Origin: Termitomyces sp. T153
Lineage: Eukaryota > Basidiomycota > Agaricomycetes > Agaricales > Lyophyllaceae
Length of the DNA stretch: 64,000 nt
Direction: 5' to 3'
Assembly: GCA_018296165.2 (NCBI GenBank)
Contig: JACKQL020000001.1
Location: 248,001-312,000, forward strand
The first letter of the stretch is position 1. Every line of letters begins with the position of its first letter. The notes beneath the pieces are model-generated. The model worked only from the letters and a program-made list of their open reading frames with translations, was not told the origin of the DNA and made no database searches. Below are positions 51,439 through 62,373 of the stretch, one piece after another. Both the position numbers and the translations under genes were made by a program.

Positions 51439-52865
51439 CTAAATTGTGCTGTCATCAGTTGCAGTAGGGATGATCACTTGCGAAGATTTCCACATAGGTG
51501 CTGAAGCTGGCTCAGTGAGGCATGGTGCAACGAATATTGACGTTGACCATACTGCAGGAATCGTCCTGAGAAATACAGATACCCATATGATGAGAACTAG
51601 TACTGGAAAACCGTCAGTGTTGATTCAAACACGTTCCAAAAATGCTGACTTGACCAGATTGCTCCAAAGTAATGGAAAAAAGGGCTTTCGAGCACTTCTC
51701 CTAGCTCTACTGAGAGAAGCCCAAAAACACCAGCAGGGAAGATGAGACCCCAATACGCAATCGTAAACGGAATTTTTCTCATTCGCACAACTGCATAAAC
51801 CGATAAAATCGAGATCGCTGTCCATGCTATTCCCATTGCCCAAAGAATCCATGCTCCACAAAAACACGCCGAATAGAGGAGGTCACCCGTGATAGCGGCA
51901 TTGGGAAACTTGTTGCTTAGATGTAAGGGGAGAAGTATCGACAAATTCCGGCCAGCGAGAAGAAGCGAGAAACCACCTTGGCCTAATGGGCCTAACGTGA
52001 TGAATGCTGAAAGTATGAGCGAAGGATCAGGAGGACCATAAAGGACCAAACGTGTGAGGTAGACTGTGAGGATCATGAGAGCAAGAGAAAGTCCCATGAC
52101 TAAAGCAGTGACAGACACGCCTGTCGTGATAAGGGAGTGGTATATGGAGTGATTGATGAGTGCGTTTGCCAACAGACCGCCTGTTGACGAAGCGACGATT
52201 AAAGTGACCATGGGAAGAACCCAGACAGAGGCCATTCGCGTTAAAGTATGTGATTGTGTCGTCATCCTACGATTCGATTTCGTTGAGTCATCGAAGTATG
52301 GATCAAACTGAGGAGCTTACATGACATAGAGCATGCCAAAGGCACAAAGGAACGACAAGGTCAGGTCTAGCCACCAGAATGCCCACAAAGTATACAAAAA
52401 ACCCGTTCCCGCAAAAGCCCAGGCCTGGTTGGCCGTAAGTGCGCTGTTGATCAGTGTTGTAGCGCCCATAGGAAAGGCTCCGACAAAGAGACTCTGGGCT
52501 GGATGTGAAATCATTTTTTGCCACATCTTTACGGAAGAGTGAGTATCAGAAGGGGTAGGTGAAAATGCGAACTATACCTCCGGGAAGAGCCAATATCGAG
52601 CAATTGTCATTGTGCAGATCGCCACAAACAGCGCAAGGTTTAGGAAGAAGAAGAAGAGAGAGATGACCTCGAGGGCAAGAGATCCTGCGCCGAAGTGAAA
52701 GCGCGAAACAAGTGCCGATACGACGCCCGTTCCCATGATGACAGTGAACCATGCTGGAGTAAAGTTACTGTGTGGCCATGAAAATCCTAAAAGAAACTGA
52801 GTAGATTCAGTGCTCACCGGACGCATTCCTTGAGACTCTTTCGGCGAGTAGAAACCATAATACAT
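51439..52865 (-). CDS. SSU1: SSU1-type sulfite exporter (TDT/voltage-dependent anion channel family), copy 1
   Basis: Minus strand. The ATG at 52865 gives MYYGFYSPKESQGMRPVSTE. The family signature follows: NFTPAWFTVIMGTGVVSALV, then ten or so membrane spans including VISLFFFFLNLALFVAI, SHPAQSLFVGAFPMGATTLI, WAFWWLDLTLSFLCAFGMLY, WVLPMVTLIVASSTGGLLAN, LGPLGQGGFSLLLAGRNL and WGLIFPAGVFGLLSVELGEV. At the 3' end, a GTCAGC...TCCAG intron joins the AIWS segment to ILVLIIWVSVFLRTI and a stop at 51439; without it the last span is lost. Yeast Ssu1 pumps sulfite out across the plasma membrane. The gene is head to head with the persulfide dioxygenase at 53399, whose product is sulfite. Confidence 0.9.
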
Positions 52866-53398
52866 CGATGATCGCGGCGGTTGGAAAGGAGATCGTCGGG
52901 TAATGCGGATTATGAGACTCCGTTGGACGCTATTCCGAATTTGCCATTCTATCCATATTTGATCAACTTGTGGCACCGGATCTCATATATCATATCTTCA
53001 ATTACACATAGATGGATAAAAGGCATCTCTACCCACATAACAGTAGTGGCAATGGACGAGACAGCATCTGGTAAATTTGAAGCGCCTAGTTGGCACTACG
53101 TCATCATGAAATTTGCAATGTCGTTTACCGGGTACACGTGATGCATCAACAATAATTGCACCATTTCCAAAGTCGAAGCTCTTCAGTATCCCAACCCAAG
53201 TTCTTCGTCGCGTCTGCACCCCCCACGTTAATGAGCCACAAAGTGACGGGAGAAAAGACTTTCAGCGTCCCCATATTAACTGGCTCTTCTACATCTCTCG
53301 GATCATCGATTATCCAATATGACAAATTCCGAGTCGTGATACAAACCATTAGACCGGGAATGATATAAAACTGGTATTTTGCTCAGCCGTCTATATCA
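52866..53398. promoter_or_regulatory. Shared divergent promoter of sulfite exporter and persulfide dioxygenase
   Basis: 533 bp between the two start codons. It contains one CACGTGAT (53135-53142), the core of Cbf1/Met4-type sulfur control sites known in yeast, and AACTTGTGGC near 52969, loosely like a Met31/32 site. CACGTG is not rare in the window (I count about a dozen), so this is only suggestive. Confidence 0.4.
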
Positions 53399-54672
53399 AT
53401 GGCATCCTTAGTGTGCACTGTATTTCGGAAAAGTGTTTGCAGATATCTACCAGTCTCCAGTGCCGCACGTTCGACTAGGCACATACTTCGTCGGTATGCG
53501 GGTGCCGCTACTGCAACAGGCACACGCCCTCTTACACCTCCCCTTCCCTCTCCAAACAAACCTTTCTGTTCAGCCCAACAACCTGGTGAAATATGCCGAG
53601 ACCATTTTCGTGCATTCCTTGGTTTCCCTACTGTGTTTGCTTTCTATGAAAAGCAGACATCGACCTGGTACGTTGGTATATTCGCAGAAATGTGACTTGA
53701 ACACTCATGCTCCCATATAGGCAGTATCTAGTAGCTGACCCCATCACATCAGAAACAGTGATCATAGATCCAGTATTAGACTATGACATCACAAACATGA
53801 CAGTTTCCACCTCTACTGCCGACTGTCTCCTGAAATTTATCGTAGATAGGTGTTTGAAGGTATTGCGCATCCTGTGGGTCCGGTTTGATCTTCTGCTTGT
53901 GCTTCAACTTACACGAATCACAATACAGCGAAACACACGCCCATGCAGATCACTTATCTGCATCTCAATACCTCAAGGAGAAGCTCCCGGGTGAAGTTTC
54001 TCTATGCATCGGCAAGCGAATCACTCAAATACAGAAGCTATTTGCTCGTCGATACGGTGTAGATCCTCAATTATTGGAGGGCGCATTTGACATTCTCCTT
54101 GACGACAATGAAGAATTCAAACTTGGACATACATCTTGCAAAGTGATTCATCTCCCTGGGCATACACCCGACCACGTGGGATACGTATTAGGGGACAATG
54201 TTTTTACAGGAGATTCAATATTCCTGGTATGACAATGTATACCGACAGAATTTGCGAGTTTGCTGATGGTAAATTGTTCAGCCGGATGTAGGGTCTGCAC
54301 GAGCCGACTTCCCTGGTGGAAATGCGAAAGATCTGTATAAAGTGAGTATGGCACTTGCGCGGACTTCAGAGTTTGTAACTGGTCTTTCAGTCAATGCAGC
54401 GTCTCCTTTCCCTCCCACAAGACTACAAACTGTTCGTTGGACATGATTATCCTCCAGGGGACCGACATCCTCTCTGCATGGCGACCGTCGACGAGCAAAG
54501 GCATATGAACAAGCACGGGAAGACAGGGACTACTGAGCAGGAGTTTATCAAATTTAGGCAGGATAGAGATGCAACGCTTGGTGAGCCCAAGTTGCTGCAT
54601 CCATCATTGAAGGTGAATATATGCGGGGGCAAGGTACCTCCCCCAGATAAGAGTGGACAGACACATGTATGA
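53399..54672 (+). CDS. Persulfide dioxygenase-like metallo-beta-lactamase fold protein (ETHE1/Blh type), mitochondrial
   Basis: The ATG at 53399 gives MASLVCTVFRKSVCRYLPVS, rich in Arg, Ser and Ala without acids: a likely mitochondrial targeting sequence, ending near YAGAATATGTRPL. The metallo-beta-lactamase domain begins TWQYLVADPITSETVIIDPV. An intron (donor GTGTTT, about 53850-53930) creates DSETHAHADHLSASQYL with the THxHxDH metal motif. Later: HLPGHTPDHVGYVLGDN (metal His), FTGDSIFLPDVGSARADFPG (metal Asp; the SxRxDF segment is typical of persulfide dioxygenases over other glyoxalase II relatives), and LFVGHDYPPGD (metal His). The tail with DEQRHMN, EFIKFRQDRDATLGEPKLLH and LKVNICGGKVPPP matches bacterial Blh-like persulfide dioxygenases. 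The reaction oxidises glutathione persulfide to sulfite and glutathione using Fe(II) and O2. Confidence 0.86.
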
Positions 54673-55221
54673 AGGATATTTACTACTTACTAGTTCTACT
54701 TAGTCTAGTACTTCTGGCTTGCCTTAATCACTACTACTCGAGGAAAGATAGTATGTGAGCAGGTTGAGATTCTTCGCCCGTGCTGAAAGTTATCTACAAA
54801 AGAAACAGACTCGTACTTGGCTCAGACTACTAGTACTTATGATCTATAAATATTACAAGTATTCCACGTCAGGCAGGTATTTATTTTTGCACACGCGCTT
54901 GTTGACAACTCACAACTCATCCTAATCAACGATAGCACGCGACGCATGGTTCCTCCGACAAGATCAGACATTATGTTCTATTTTCGTGGTGATTATAATG
55001 CATCTAATACTACGGATATAAGTTGGTACTAGGTATGTTCTCGAATGGTATATATACAGGTATCCATGACCTGATAAGTATAGGCAATTGTTCGACGTCC
55101 AAGCATCCTCATACAGGTATATCGAGTCCACATAGATGATAGCAAGAAGAGATGAAAGTGTGTTTATATACTGATAAGAAAATGACATTGAAGCTGAATC
55201 GCCAGTCCCCAGAACTGCTTG
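54673..55221. other. Intergenic between convergent genes
   Basis: The stretch lies between the dioxygenase stop and the 3' end of the acidic membrane protein gene. It has CTAGTACT-like short repeats near 54690-54845. No ORF of note. Confidence 0.4.
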
Positions 55222-57930
55222 TCAGTGCGTAGTACCTGGGTGCACTGCAATTCTCTGCACCCTCTTGTCCGGGGTCTCATTCGCCTGCCGATTTGCCTCG
55301 CTGTTGGTGCTGCGCTGGACTTGGACTGATCGTGTGGGTGTCACCTTAGTTAGGGCGCATACAGTGAGGCGACGTCAGCAATGAGAGAGTGGGAAAACTT
55401 ACGACAATGGCATTGTTGCTGGACGCTGGACGGCTGGTAATAGTCGCCCAGCTCAAATGTGGATTTTCAGCCGGCTTTGACGGTGACGGAGTCCTGGTCA
55501 CCTGGGTGATGTCAAACGTGTAAGTTCCCTTACGATCCTTTAGTTAATCAAGAGATCTTACAACTTGGCCAAGAATGTGCACCTTAGTGGGGGTCGACGG
55601 AGGCATGCATGACGACTAGACAAGATGACCAATGTCAATGTACGACACTGCTACAAGATGGACAGGTCACGTACAGTCTCTTCCTTTGAATCGTCAGGTT
55701 GCTCTGCGTCGCCTGCGTGCTGTTCTCGAATTTTGATCCTGAACTCTTTCACCATTTCAAGGGACCCAAAGCCTGGACCTTCTTTGATCTTTTGCTGCGC
55801 CCGAGCCGTCCTGTAGGGGGAGGGGGAGGAGGGATTTACTATATAGGCAAGGTCCGAGTTCGAGCCACGTTGTCGAAAAGCCTCCCACAATTCCGGTGAA
55901 TATGAATCAGCAAGGGCTCCCAAGTCTTCTTCTTGCTCCTCTTCCTCCTCACTTAGAGTCTCGGTTTCCGGTATGAATTCCCGTCTTCGCCATCGAGAGC
56001 GGCGGGTGACCACTTGCCATCCCTCCTCTTCAGGAGAACGGACCTTTTCTTCCAAGAGTTCTGCTGCTGGTTCAGGTTCTGGTGAACCAACGTTAACTTT
56101 GAAAAACTCGGAATCGACCGTGGGTAAGGTCTATGGACATTGTCAAGTACAATCAAGACGGAAGGAGAGGGACTCACTTCGAAAACTGGAGGTTCCCCAA
56201 TTGCATTCACGATTTCCTTCTCAGAGTGATTTGCCCGTGTGGTCTCCTCTGTCTTGGCCGGTTCCTCTTCAGCGGTAGCGTCTATCCCAACTGCGATTCC
56301 ATTAATGCCAATGACGTCATCGTCATCGGGGAAGGTCGACTCGATCACCTCTCTGTCCTCCTCTCCCTCATCTGTAATGCCTTGTACCTCGATCTCGGCA
56401 TCCTCTACCTTCTCAATTTCCTGGATATCTTCCTCCTCTTCCTGCTGTCCAATTTCCTCTGCCTCCCCCTCCCCTTCCTCAACTCTCTCCATTGTCTTGA
56501 CAAACACCTTCGTGTCTAGTTCTTCTTGTCTCTCCAAGGTGTCCCATCTCGTCGTCAACAGGGCCGATACAGCAAGAATAAAGAATACAATAATCGTTGT
56601 CCAGTACCTTTCAATTGGTGTCGGTTCCCTCGGGCTATCAGCTTTCTGGGCGGGAATGGCGATCAGCTCGTCGGCGGGAGTAACTGTCGTATCCTCAGAG
56701 GGAACAAGTGTCTTATTATTCGCACCAACTATCGTCTCGTCGGTGGAGATAACTGTTGTGGCGTTGGCGGGAGTAGATGGAATCGTTTCTTCAAGGTCAA
56801 CATCGATAAGGTCGAGCGTGGAAGTTGTGATGTTTTTTGCGAGCCAGGGGGTCTGAAGGGGGGCCCAAGGGATAAGATCGAACCTTGGTCTGACGCAGAG
56901 TGCCACACTCGTCGAAATCGCAGCCCCAACGGCGGTTTGAAGTGATTGATACCCAGTGGTGGTATTCGCAAGGGTGCCCAGGTTATCGTTCTCGGAACTC
57001 ATGGAGATATCCATTGCTTTGATATACTTCTCTGCATTTCTCTCTAGATTCCGGCGTAACGCTCGGCGGCTGTGGATGTAGTTCTTGATCGCTTCCAGAC
57101 ATGCTGCGCTGAACATCAGGGATAATGTAAAAGTGTCGTAAAGGTCTTTTGGGGGTGTGGGGATGTCGTCGAATTTGAAATCAGTAGTGGAGTGTGGGGG
57201 AGGAGGGTCTTCTGGATCTGCGCTGCCGCGCCCTTCGACGCTGTCATCGTCGTCTTCGGCGGGCTCGCTTTCAGATTCAGATTCAGTCTCGGTGTCGCTG
57301 GGTTCGTAGTCGGGGTCGGAGTCGGAGTCGTTGCCGTCGCTGCTATCATCCTGATCTTCTGACACGTCGTCCTCGTCCTGCGACTCGGATGGGTCTTCGT
57401 CAGGCTCGTAGCTGGACTCCTCGTCGATGTGATTCGAATCCTCGTCTTCAGAAGAGCCACTTCCATTTCGGAAGGGCAAAGTCTCTGACGGGGTTTCTTG
57501 AGTGCTTGTGGCATGGCGGAGGAGAGTGACAGCTCCTAGGTAAACGAACAAAAGCGGGTTAACAAACTCGCTCAAGGCGGGCTCGAGATGAGGTTGACTA
57601 CGAACCTACGAGCGTTATTGCGATGCCAACAACGCCGGCGACCTTGGATGTATCGTATGTCGATGAGTTTAACGAGTCGGTGGTGGTGGGTGTGCATTTG
57701 GTAGGAGAAAGATTGATGGGGGCGGTAGGGGTAGGCGGGATGATGACACGCTGGGCGATGATTGTGGTTGATTGTGGGGCGGGGAGGGAGGGGGTGGAAG
57801 ATAAAGCGTGATAGGCGGCGGTGGCGAGGAGCATGACGATGCCGCTGAAGGCTTCCATGCCACTCCCAGTGGAGGGCATGGAGCTTCCACGCGAAGCTTT
57901 GGTAAACGACTTGAGCGAGAAAAAACGCAT
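55222..57930 (-). CDS. Acidic multi-span membrane protein of unknown function, copy 1
   Basis: Minus strand. The ATG at 57930 gives MRFFSLKSFTKASRGSSMPS and a hydrophobic stretch (EAFSGIVMLLATAAYHAL). An intron joins GIAITLVG to AVTLLRHAT, completing a membrane span. A highly acidic Ser/Asp/Glu block follows (about residues 120-200), then a helical part (YDTFTLSLMFSAACLEAIKN) and another span (YWTTIIVFFILAVSALLTTR). A second acidic block comes next and, after the intron at about 56095-56174, a C-terminal cytosolic region (EEGWQVVTRRSRWRRREFIP). Three small exons follow; I end at 55222 (QRIAVHPGTTH) using the acceptor CTAACTAAG. No known domain. A paralog begins at 63672. Proximity of both copies to SSU1 genes suggests, but does not show, a related role. 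Confidence 0.65.
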
Positions 57931-59395
57931 GTTACAACGGGTTGGTGGTGGTACTTGCGAGAGAAGAAGTTGTTGGTTGGTTGAGTGAGATGGGTATTGG
58001 TTGTTTGGTGTACAAACTTTACTTCGATCGAGGTGGTAATCGCACGATTCTGGTTTGGTTGTTTTCTCGCCCTTTCTGATTTTAGCGCGGTTGATGTCTC
58101 TAGGTAATGTGTTTGGCGGTTTCTTGTTATATTTCTGATATACACTGGCTGGCTAGTCTACTACTGCCTACTAACAGTTCTTGCCATTTGACGCGTTGCC
58201 TCGTGGCTCGCGATCGTGCGTGATCGTGATGCCAAGGTCATATGACGTGTTAGCCCTACAGTTCGTCCTTGCAGATTATTTTTGGCCACGACGGCTTGAT
58301 AAGTATGTAGAGCAAGGACTGACGATTCTCCATCCGTATGTAATCGACTGTGTGAAGACAATCGTGATACATGCCGCTGCCCTGAAAAACTACATACCTA
58401 TCCATTTTTATATAACGCGTAACCCAAGGTTGGTAGGGTCGGTTGCTACCTTGAAGCTGTTGCTCAACTTACTTCTCTCGTAAAGAAGTACAAGTTCATT
58501 GCATAAATTTCCCGGCGCTCTAGGTGTTCCATGACCATTTGACAGTCTATCACGCGACGCGTAACCGCTGACACTTTCACCCAACAGGGTAAAGCACCGG
58601 TCGCCTTGCGTGGCACGATCCGTTCAGAAACGGAAGCGCATATGTCTCGCTGGAAAGTACGGTATCGATATGTAGAGTCGTCTACCGACTCTCTGTTATT
58701 TCGTTATTATTAATTTCCAGGTGTCTCTTTTTTACAACTAGTGGTACTGTACTTAACCCTCGCGTCATGCGCGGCGCCACATTGTCACATATTAGTAGTA
58801 AAGTTGCGTTGCGTCACGCGATCTGGTGGAGGTCGTGTTGGTGTTGATTCTCCTCCTGAAGACGGCCGCATAATGACCAGGGCTCTGTTCGAATATTCTG
58901 ACAATCTACACTGGGCGTAGAAAGCTGGCATTGATATCTTTCTTACTTTCTTACTTTCTTACTTTCTTTCTTTTTTGGCCCTCTTTTTTGTTCTTTGTTT
59001 TTGTTGTTTTTGTTGTTGCTGAGACGCCGATGGACACTGGTAGTGCGTTGACGCGGCCGTATGTACGAAGAAGGCACCGTACCTCAGTCCCATATCCCGT
59101 CGGTATGAATGAGAATTTTTTTAGGGCTCTTTCGCATATCAAGTCAAATCCTGGATGAATAATATACTCCATCTCAGTCTACCGGATTGATCACGAGGTA
59201 TCTAGGTTGATGCACATGTAAGAGAACCACTGATTATATATCACATGAAGGGGTATCACTACGTATATATGTAATGTAATCTACGCGAAATCCAAATGGT
59301 AACAATACACAGCCAGGTCGTAAAGTGATCGTAAAGAGGAGAGTTCGTGTGCGTGGACGTGTCGTAATCGTAACAGATAAGATGTGGGGAGCTCT
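57931..59395. other. Intergenic region of 1.47 kb
   Basis: The region holds the 5' side of the acidic protein gene, with a C/A-rich leader (about 57945-58020) that resembles the leader of its paralog before 63672. It also holds a TCTTACTT microsatellite near 58936-58976 and palindromic CGATCG/CGTGATC motifs near 58208-58230. Frames such as 58931-59158 plus look like chance translation of low-complexity DNA. Confidence 0.4.
58936..58976. repeat. TCTTACTT microsatellite
   Basis: Three to four 8-nt units of TCTTACTT followed by a T-rich tract. Low-complexity pyrimidine run. Confidence 0.85.
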
Positions 59396-60605
59396 TTAAG
59401 CAGGGACGGACGAAGCAGCAGACATCTCGGGCTGGAATGTCACAGAGTCTTTGTAGGCTCCTATGATGGTGTTTGCAAGGTTGGCTACGATCCCTGTGGG
59501 AGGGGGCGGTGGAGAGGGAGTGGTAGGGAGGGGCGGGGCGTTGTCCGCGGATTGCGTAGCAGGAACCGGAGTCGTCGGGATCGTCTTTTCTGGCGGTGGC
59601 TCCTGGAAATCCCATGCCCTCGCTACCAACGCAGCTGGCATGATCCAGGTCGAAGCACACACGACACCGTGGCCCCGGTCTTGCTTTAGGATGTCGTCGA
59701 ATTCGGAGTCGATGAACTGGGCAATGTAGCGGATGAAGGGGAGGAGCTCGCGGATGCCCCCGGAGAGGAGGGAGAGGGCGGTGAGGAAGTTGAGGATGGT
59801 TTGGGTGATGGAGTGAGCGGACTAGGTGAGGGGGTGAGTGGGCGAGGTGGGTTGGAGGGGGGACTTACGGCGAGGTGTTGTAGGGATGGAGAGGGGAAGA
59901 CGAGTTCGAGGCCCCACCAGTCTGGAGTGGATGTTAATAGTATAAAGGTGAAATGATGATGATAGTTACAAGTGAGCACGCTCATGCGGTCCGTGGGCGG
60001 GTACACGCCTGCAGTACACGGTTAGCATGGCATGACGTAAACTTGCCCAGAGACTCGCCTGTGTGGTCGATAAGCACGGACTTGCCGGTCGCATAGCCAA
60101 GCGCCATAAGCTGGGGCGTAATCTCCTGGAAGCCCTTCCAGACGGTCTCTGCAGTCGGCAGAGCGCCGGCCAAGAGGCCCTTGCCGCTCCCCGGCTCACC
60201 AATGCCAATGAGATTGATGACGTCAATGTTGCCGAGGATGGAGGAGACCTGGTCGAGAGAGACGAGGCCGCTGAGAAAGTCGTCTGGGGCAGAAAAATGG
60301 AGCTTTTGGACTTGAGCGTCTGGATGGGCGAGGCAGACGGCGTGGACGGGACCTTGGGGTTGGGTGGGGAGAGCGCGGAGGTGGGCGATGACCTTGTTGG
60401 CGGACTTGGAGGGGATGAGCTGGGATTTGAGGTGCTTGAGCTGGGGACGGGGGTGTTTGTGGGCGGGGTGCCCGATGATGAGGTCGTGGACCATGAGCGC
60501 GGATTTCTGTGCGCGTTTGTTGAGGAACGGGGCGCATAATGGGCCGAGGACGGGGAGAGAGAAGCGGCGGGGGATTGTGGGCGCTGGGATCGCGGTGGCG
60601 TCCAT
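59396..60605 (-). CDS. Conserved-looking protein of unknown function with Pro-rich tail
   Basis: Minus strand. The ATG at 60605 gives MDATAIPAPTIPRRFSLPVL. A soluble part follows (KHPRPQLKHLKSQLIPSKSA, LRALPTQPQGPVHAVCLAHP, FSAPDDFLSGLVSLDQVSSI, DVINLIGIGEPGSGKGLLAG). The GEPGSGKG looks like a Walker A motif but its context is not that of a P-loop ATPase. A GC-AG intron (donor GCAAGT, 38 nt) joins DHTGESLG to VYPPTDRMSVLTY; two GT introns then lead to WWGLELVFPSPSLQHLA and LTALSLLSGGIRELLPFIRY. The end is GVVCASTWIMPAALVARAWD, then a Pro/Thr-rich tail. I do not recognise the family; the helical, slightly amphipathic part may touch membranes. Composition is GC-rich, as in the neighbouring SSU1 copy 2. 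Confidence 0.65.
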
Positions 60606-60652
60606 TGTGGCGGTAAATGAGACATTCGCGTTTATATAATTGCACGTGGACG
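60606..60652. promoter_or_regulatory. 47 bp between divergent start codons
   Basis: Only 47 nt separate the ATG of the minus-strand unknown gene and the ATG of SSU1 copy 2. It contains TATATAAT (about 60633-60640) and CACGTG at 60643-60648. Core promoters must overlap the opposite coding sequence, or one gene has a further 5' exon elsewhere. Confidence 0.45.
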
Positions 60653-61965
60653 ATGGCTTCATTCTCGCCAATGTGGTTCGCGGCGACAATGGGTGCGTCT
60701 CTGCGCGTCGAGCGTCGTACTCACACAGCGTCCCTCTAGGCACCGGCGCAGTCAGCATCCTCTTCTCGTCCTTCTCCATCCGGATCCCTGCCCTCGCCTT
60801 CTTTGCCCTCAACCTCGTCCTCTTTGTCGTCCTCTCTGCACTCGCTGCCGCCAGATACGCCCAGTCCCCGCGCACATGGCTCCTCATGCTCCGTCACCCC
60901 ACCCAGAGCCTCTACGCCAGCTGCTTCCCCATGGCCATCACCACCCTCATCAACGTCTCTGTCGACCTGATAAACGTAAGCGATCCGAGATTCCTCTACT
61001 TTCTCTGGGCCATATGGTGGATCGACGTCGTCATCTCTGTCCTCTGCTGCTGGGGCTTGGTCCACATCATGTGCGTTCGCCCTCTCTCCCCACACACTCC
61101 CTTACCCATCTGCCCAGGTCCACACTCCACACCCACTCCCTCTCCCAAATGACCCCCATCTGGCTCCTCCCCGTCGTAACCCTGACCGTCGCCTCCTCCA
61201 CCGGCGCCATCATCTCCTTTCCCCTCGCCCACCACTCCCCATCCCACGCACTCCTCACCACCATCACCTCCATCTCCCTCCTCGCAATCGGCCTCACACT
61301 CGCTCTCATCATCATCACAATATACATACATCGTCTCATCGTACACGGGCTCCCCCCTGGCCCCAAGATTCTGTCCGTCTTCCTGCCCCTAGGTCCCACC
61401 GCCCAGTCGGGCATCGCCGTCCTCTTGATCGGCCAGAATCTGAGGTCCCTCATCCCGCTTCAGGCAGTCGGTTCATCCGACTTTTGGGGATCGAGAACGA
61501 CGGCAGAGACTGTATACGTCCTGTGCGTATGCATGTCCTTCATCCTCTGGTCTCTCGCGGTGATGTGTATACTCTTCGCACTACTCGCTATATACCATAC
61601 GCTAATCGTACGTAAAACTCGTGTCAAGTTCGCACTCACGTTCTGGGGCCTCGTCTTTCCGAATGTGCGTCTCCGGATCTTACTTGGATCACGTATGCAC
61701 TGAGCTTGCACAGGGCGTCTTTGCGAACCTGACCATTCACCTCTCGAAAACCTTTGACTCGGGCTTCCTCCGCGTCCTCGGGTCCGTTTATGCCATCGCC
61801 ACGTTTGCTGTGTGGATATTCGTGGCTGTGCAGACCGTGTCTGTGGTTTGTGATGGGAGTATCTTTGACGAGGATCTAGATGATATCGAGCAGGGGGCCA
61901 AGAGGGGGAGGTCAGAGTCGAGAGAGCCCTTGTTGGGGAATGAGGCGCTCGTAGAATACCAATGA
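60653..61965 (+). CDS. SSU1-type sulfite exporter paralog, copy 2, short N-terminus
   Basis: The ATG at 60653 gives MASFSPMWFAATM; an intron (GTGCGT...CCTCTAG) then completes the signature MGTGAVSILFSSF. Further spans: IPALAFFALNLVLFVVLSAL, RHPTQSLYASCFPMAITTLI, FLWAIWWIDVVISVLCCWGL, WLLPVVTLTVASSTGAIISF, the KILSVFLPLGPTAQSGIAVL segment with LLIGQNLRSLIPL, and FALTFWGLVFPNGVFANLTI. A C-terminal acidic tail (DEDLDDIEQGAKRGRSESRE) ends in LGNEALVEYQ. The intron after VHIM lies at the same place as in copy 1. Compared with copy 1 it lacks about 30 hydrophilic N-terminal residues and is much richer in G+C. It is likely a sulfite or related anion exporter; whether the shortened N-terminus matters is unknown. 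Confidence 0.85.
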
Positions 61966-62373
61966 CACTTGGGTGCAACGACACTAAGACTAGATACTCA
62001 AATCCCCAATGTTAAGGTACCTAATTAAGATATTGGCTTCTGCAATAGTGGACCAGTACTCGGCTACAAAGGAGCGCATGCAAAATGTGCGATCTGGAGT
62101 TGTGTAGTCAGAGATGAAAACCCAATGCGTGGCCCGTGACCCGCCACGCGGCGCTGTTCAACAGTGGATAGAGACTGAGCTTGCGTGATCGCACGCAGAA
62201 AATCGTGTGGATCATGCGAGAATTGCCAAACGGGTGACTGCTGATGAAGGGGCTCTATGCACGCCTTTGTCTGGATCAATTGATATTCCTGTACCACCGC
62301 GTCTTCTCGACGACCACCGGGGGATGGCTGGGATCGAACGACTGGCCTGCGGTTATGGATTATTCTACCTGAC
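61966..62373. other. Intergenic
   Basis: About 400 bp after SSU1 copy 2. Nothing firm. A tRNA-like segment near 62325-62375 (minus strand) does not fold and is discussed under rejected items. Confidence 0.35.

Noticed and set aside
52789..52823. A 31 nt intron near the start of SSU1 copy 1 (GTGAGC...TTTTAG)
   Set aside because: It is shorter than the smallest introns elsewhere in the window, and the frame is open through it, so I left it as coding sequence.
60150..60200. Walker A motif (GEPGSGKG) in the unknown gene
   Set aside because: It has the right residues but no preceding hydrophobic beta strand typical of P-loop ATPases beyond NLIGI, and no Walker B or switch motifs follow. Likely coincidence.
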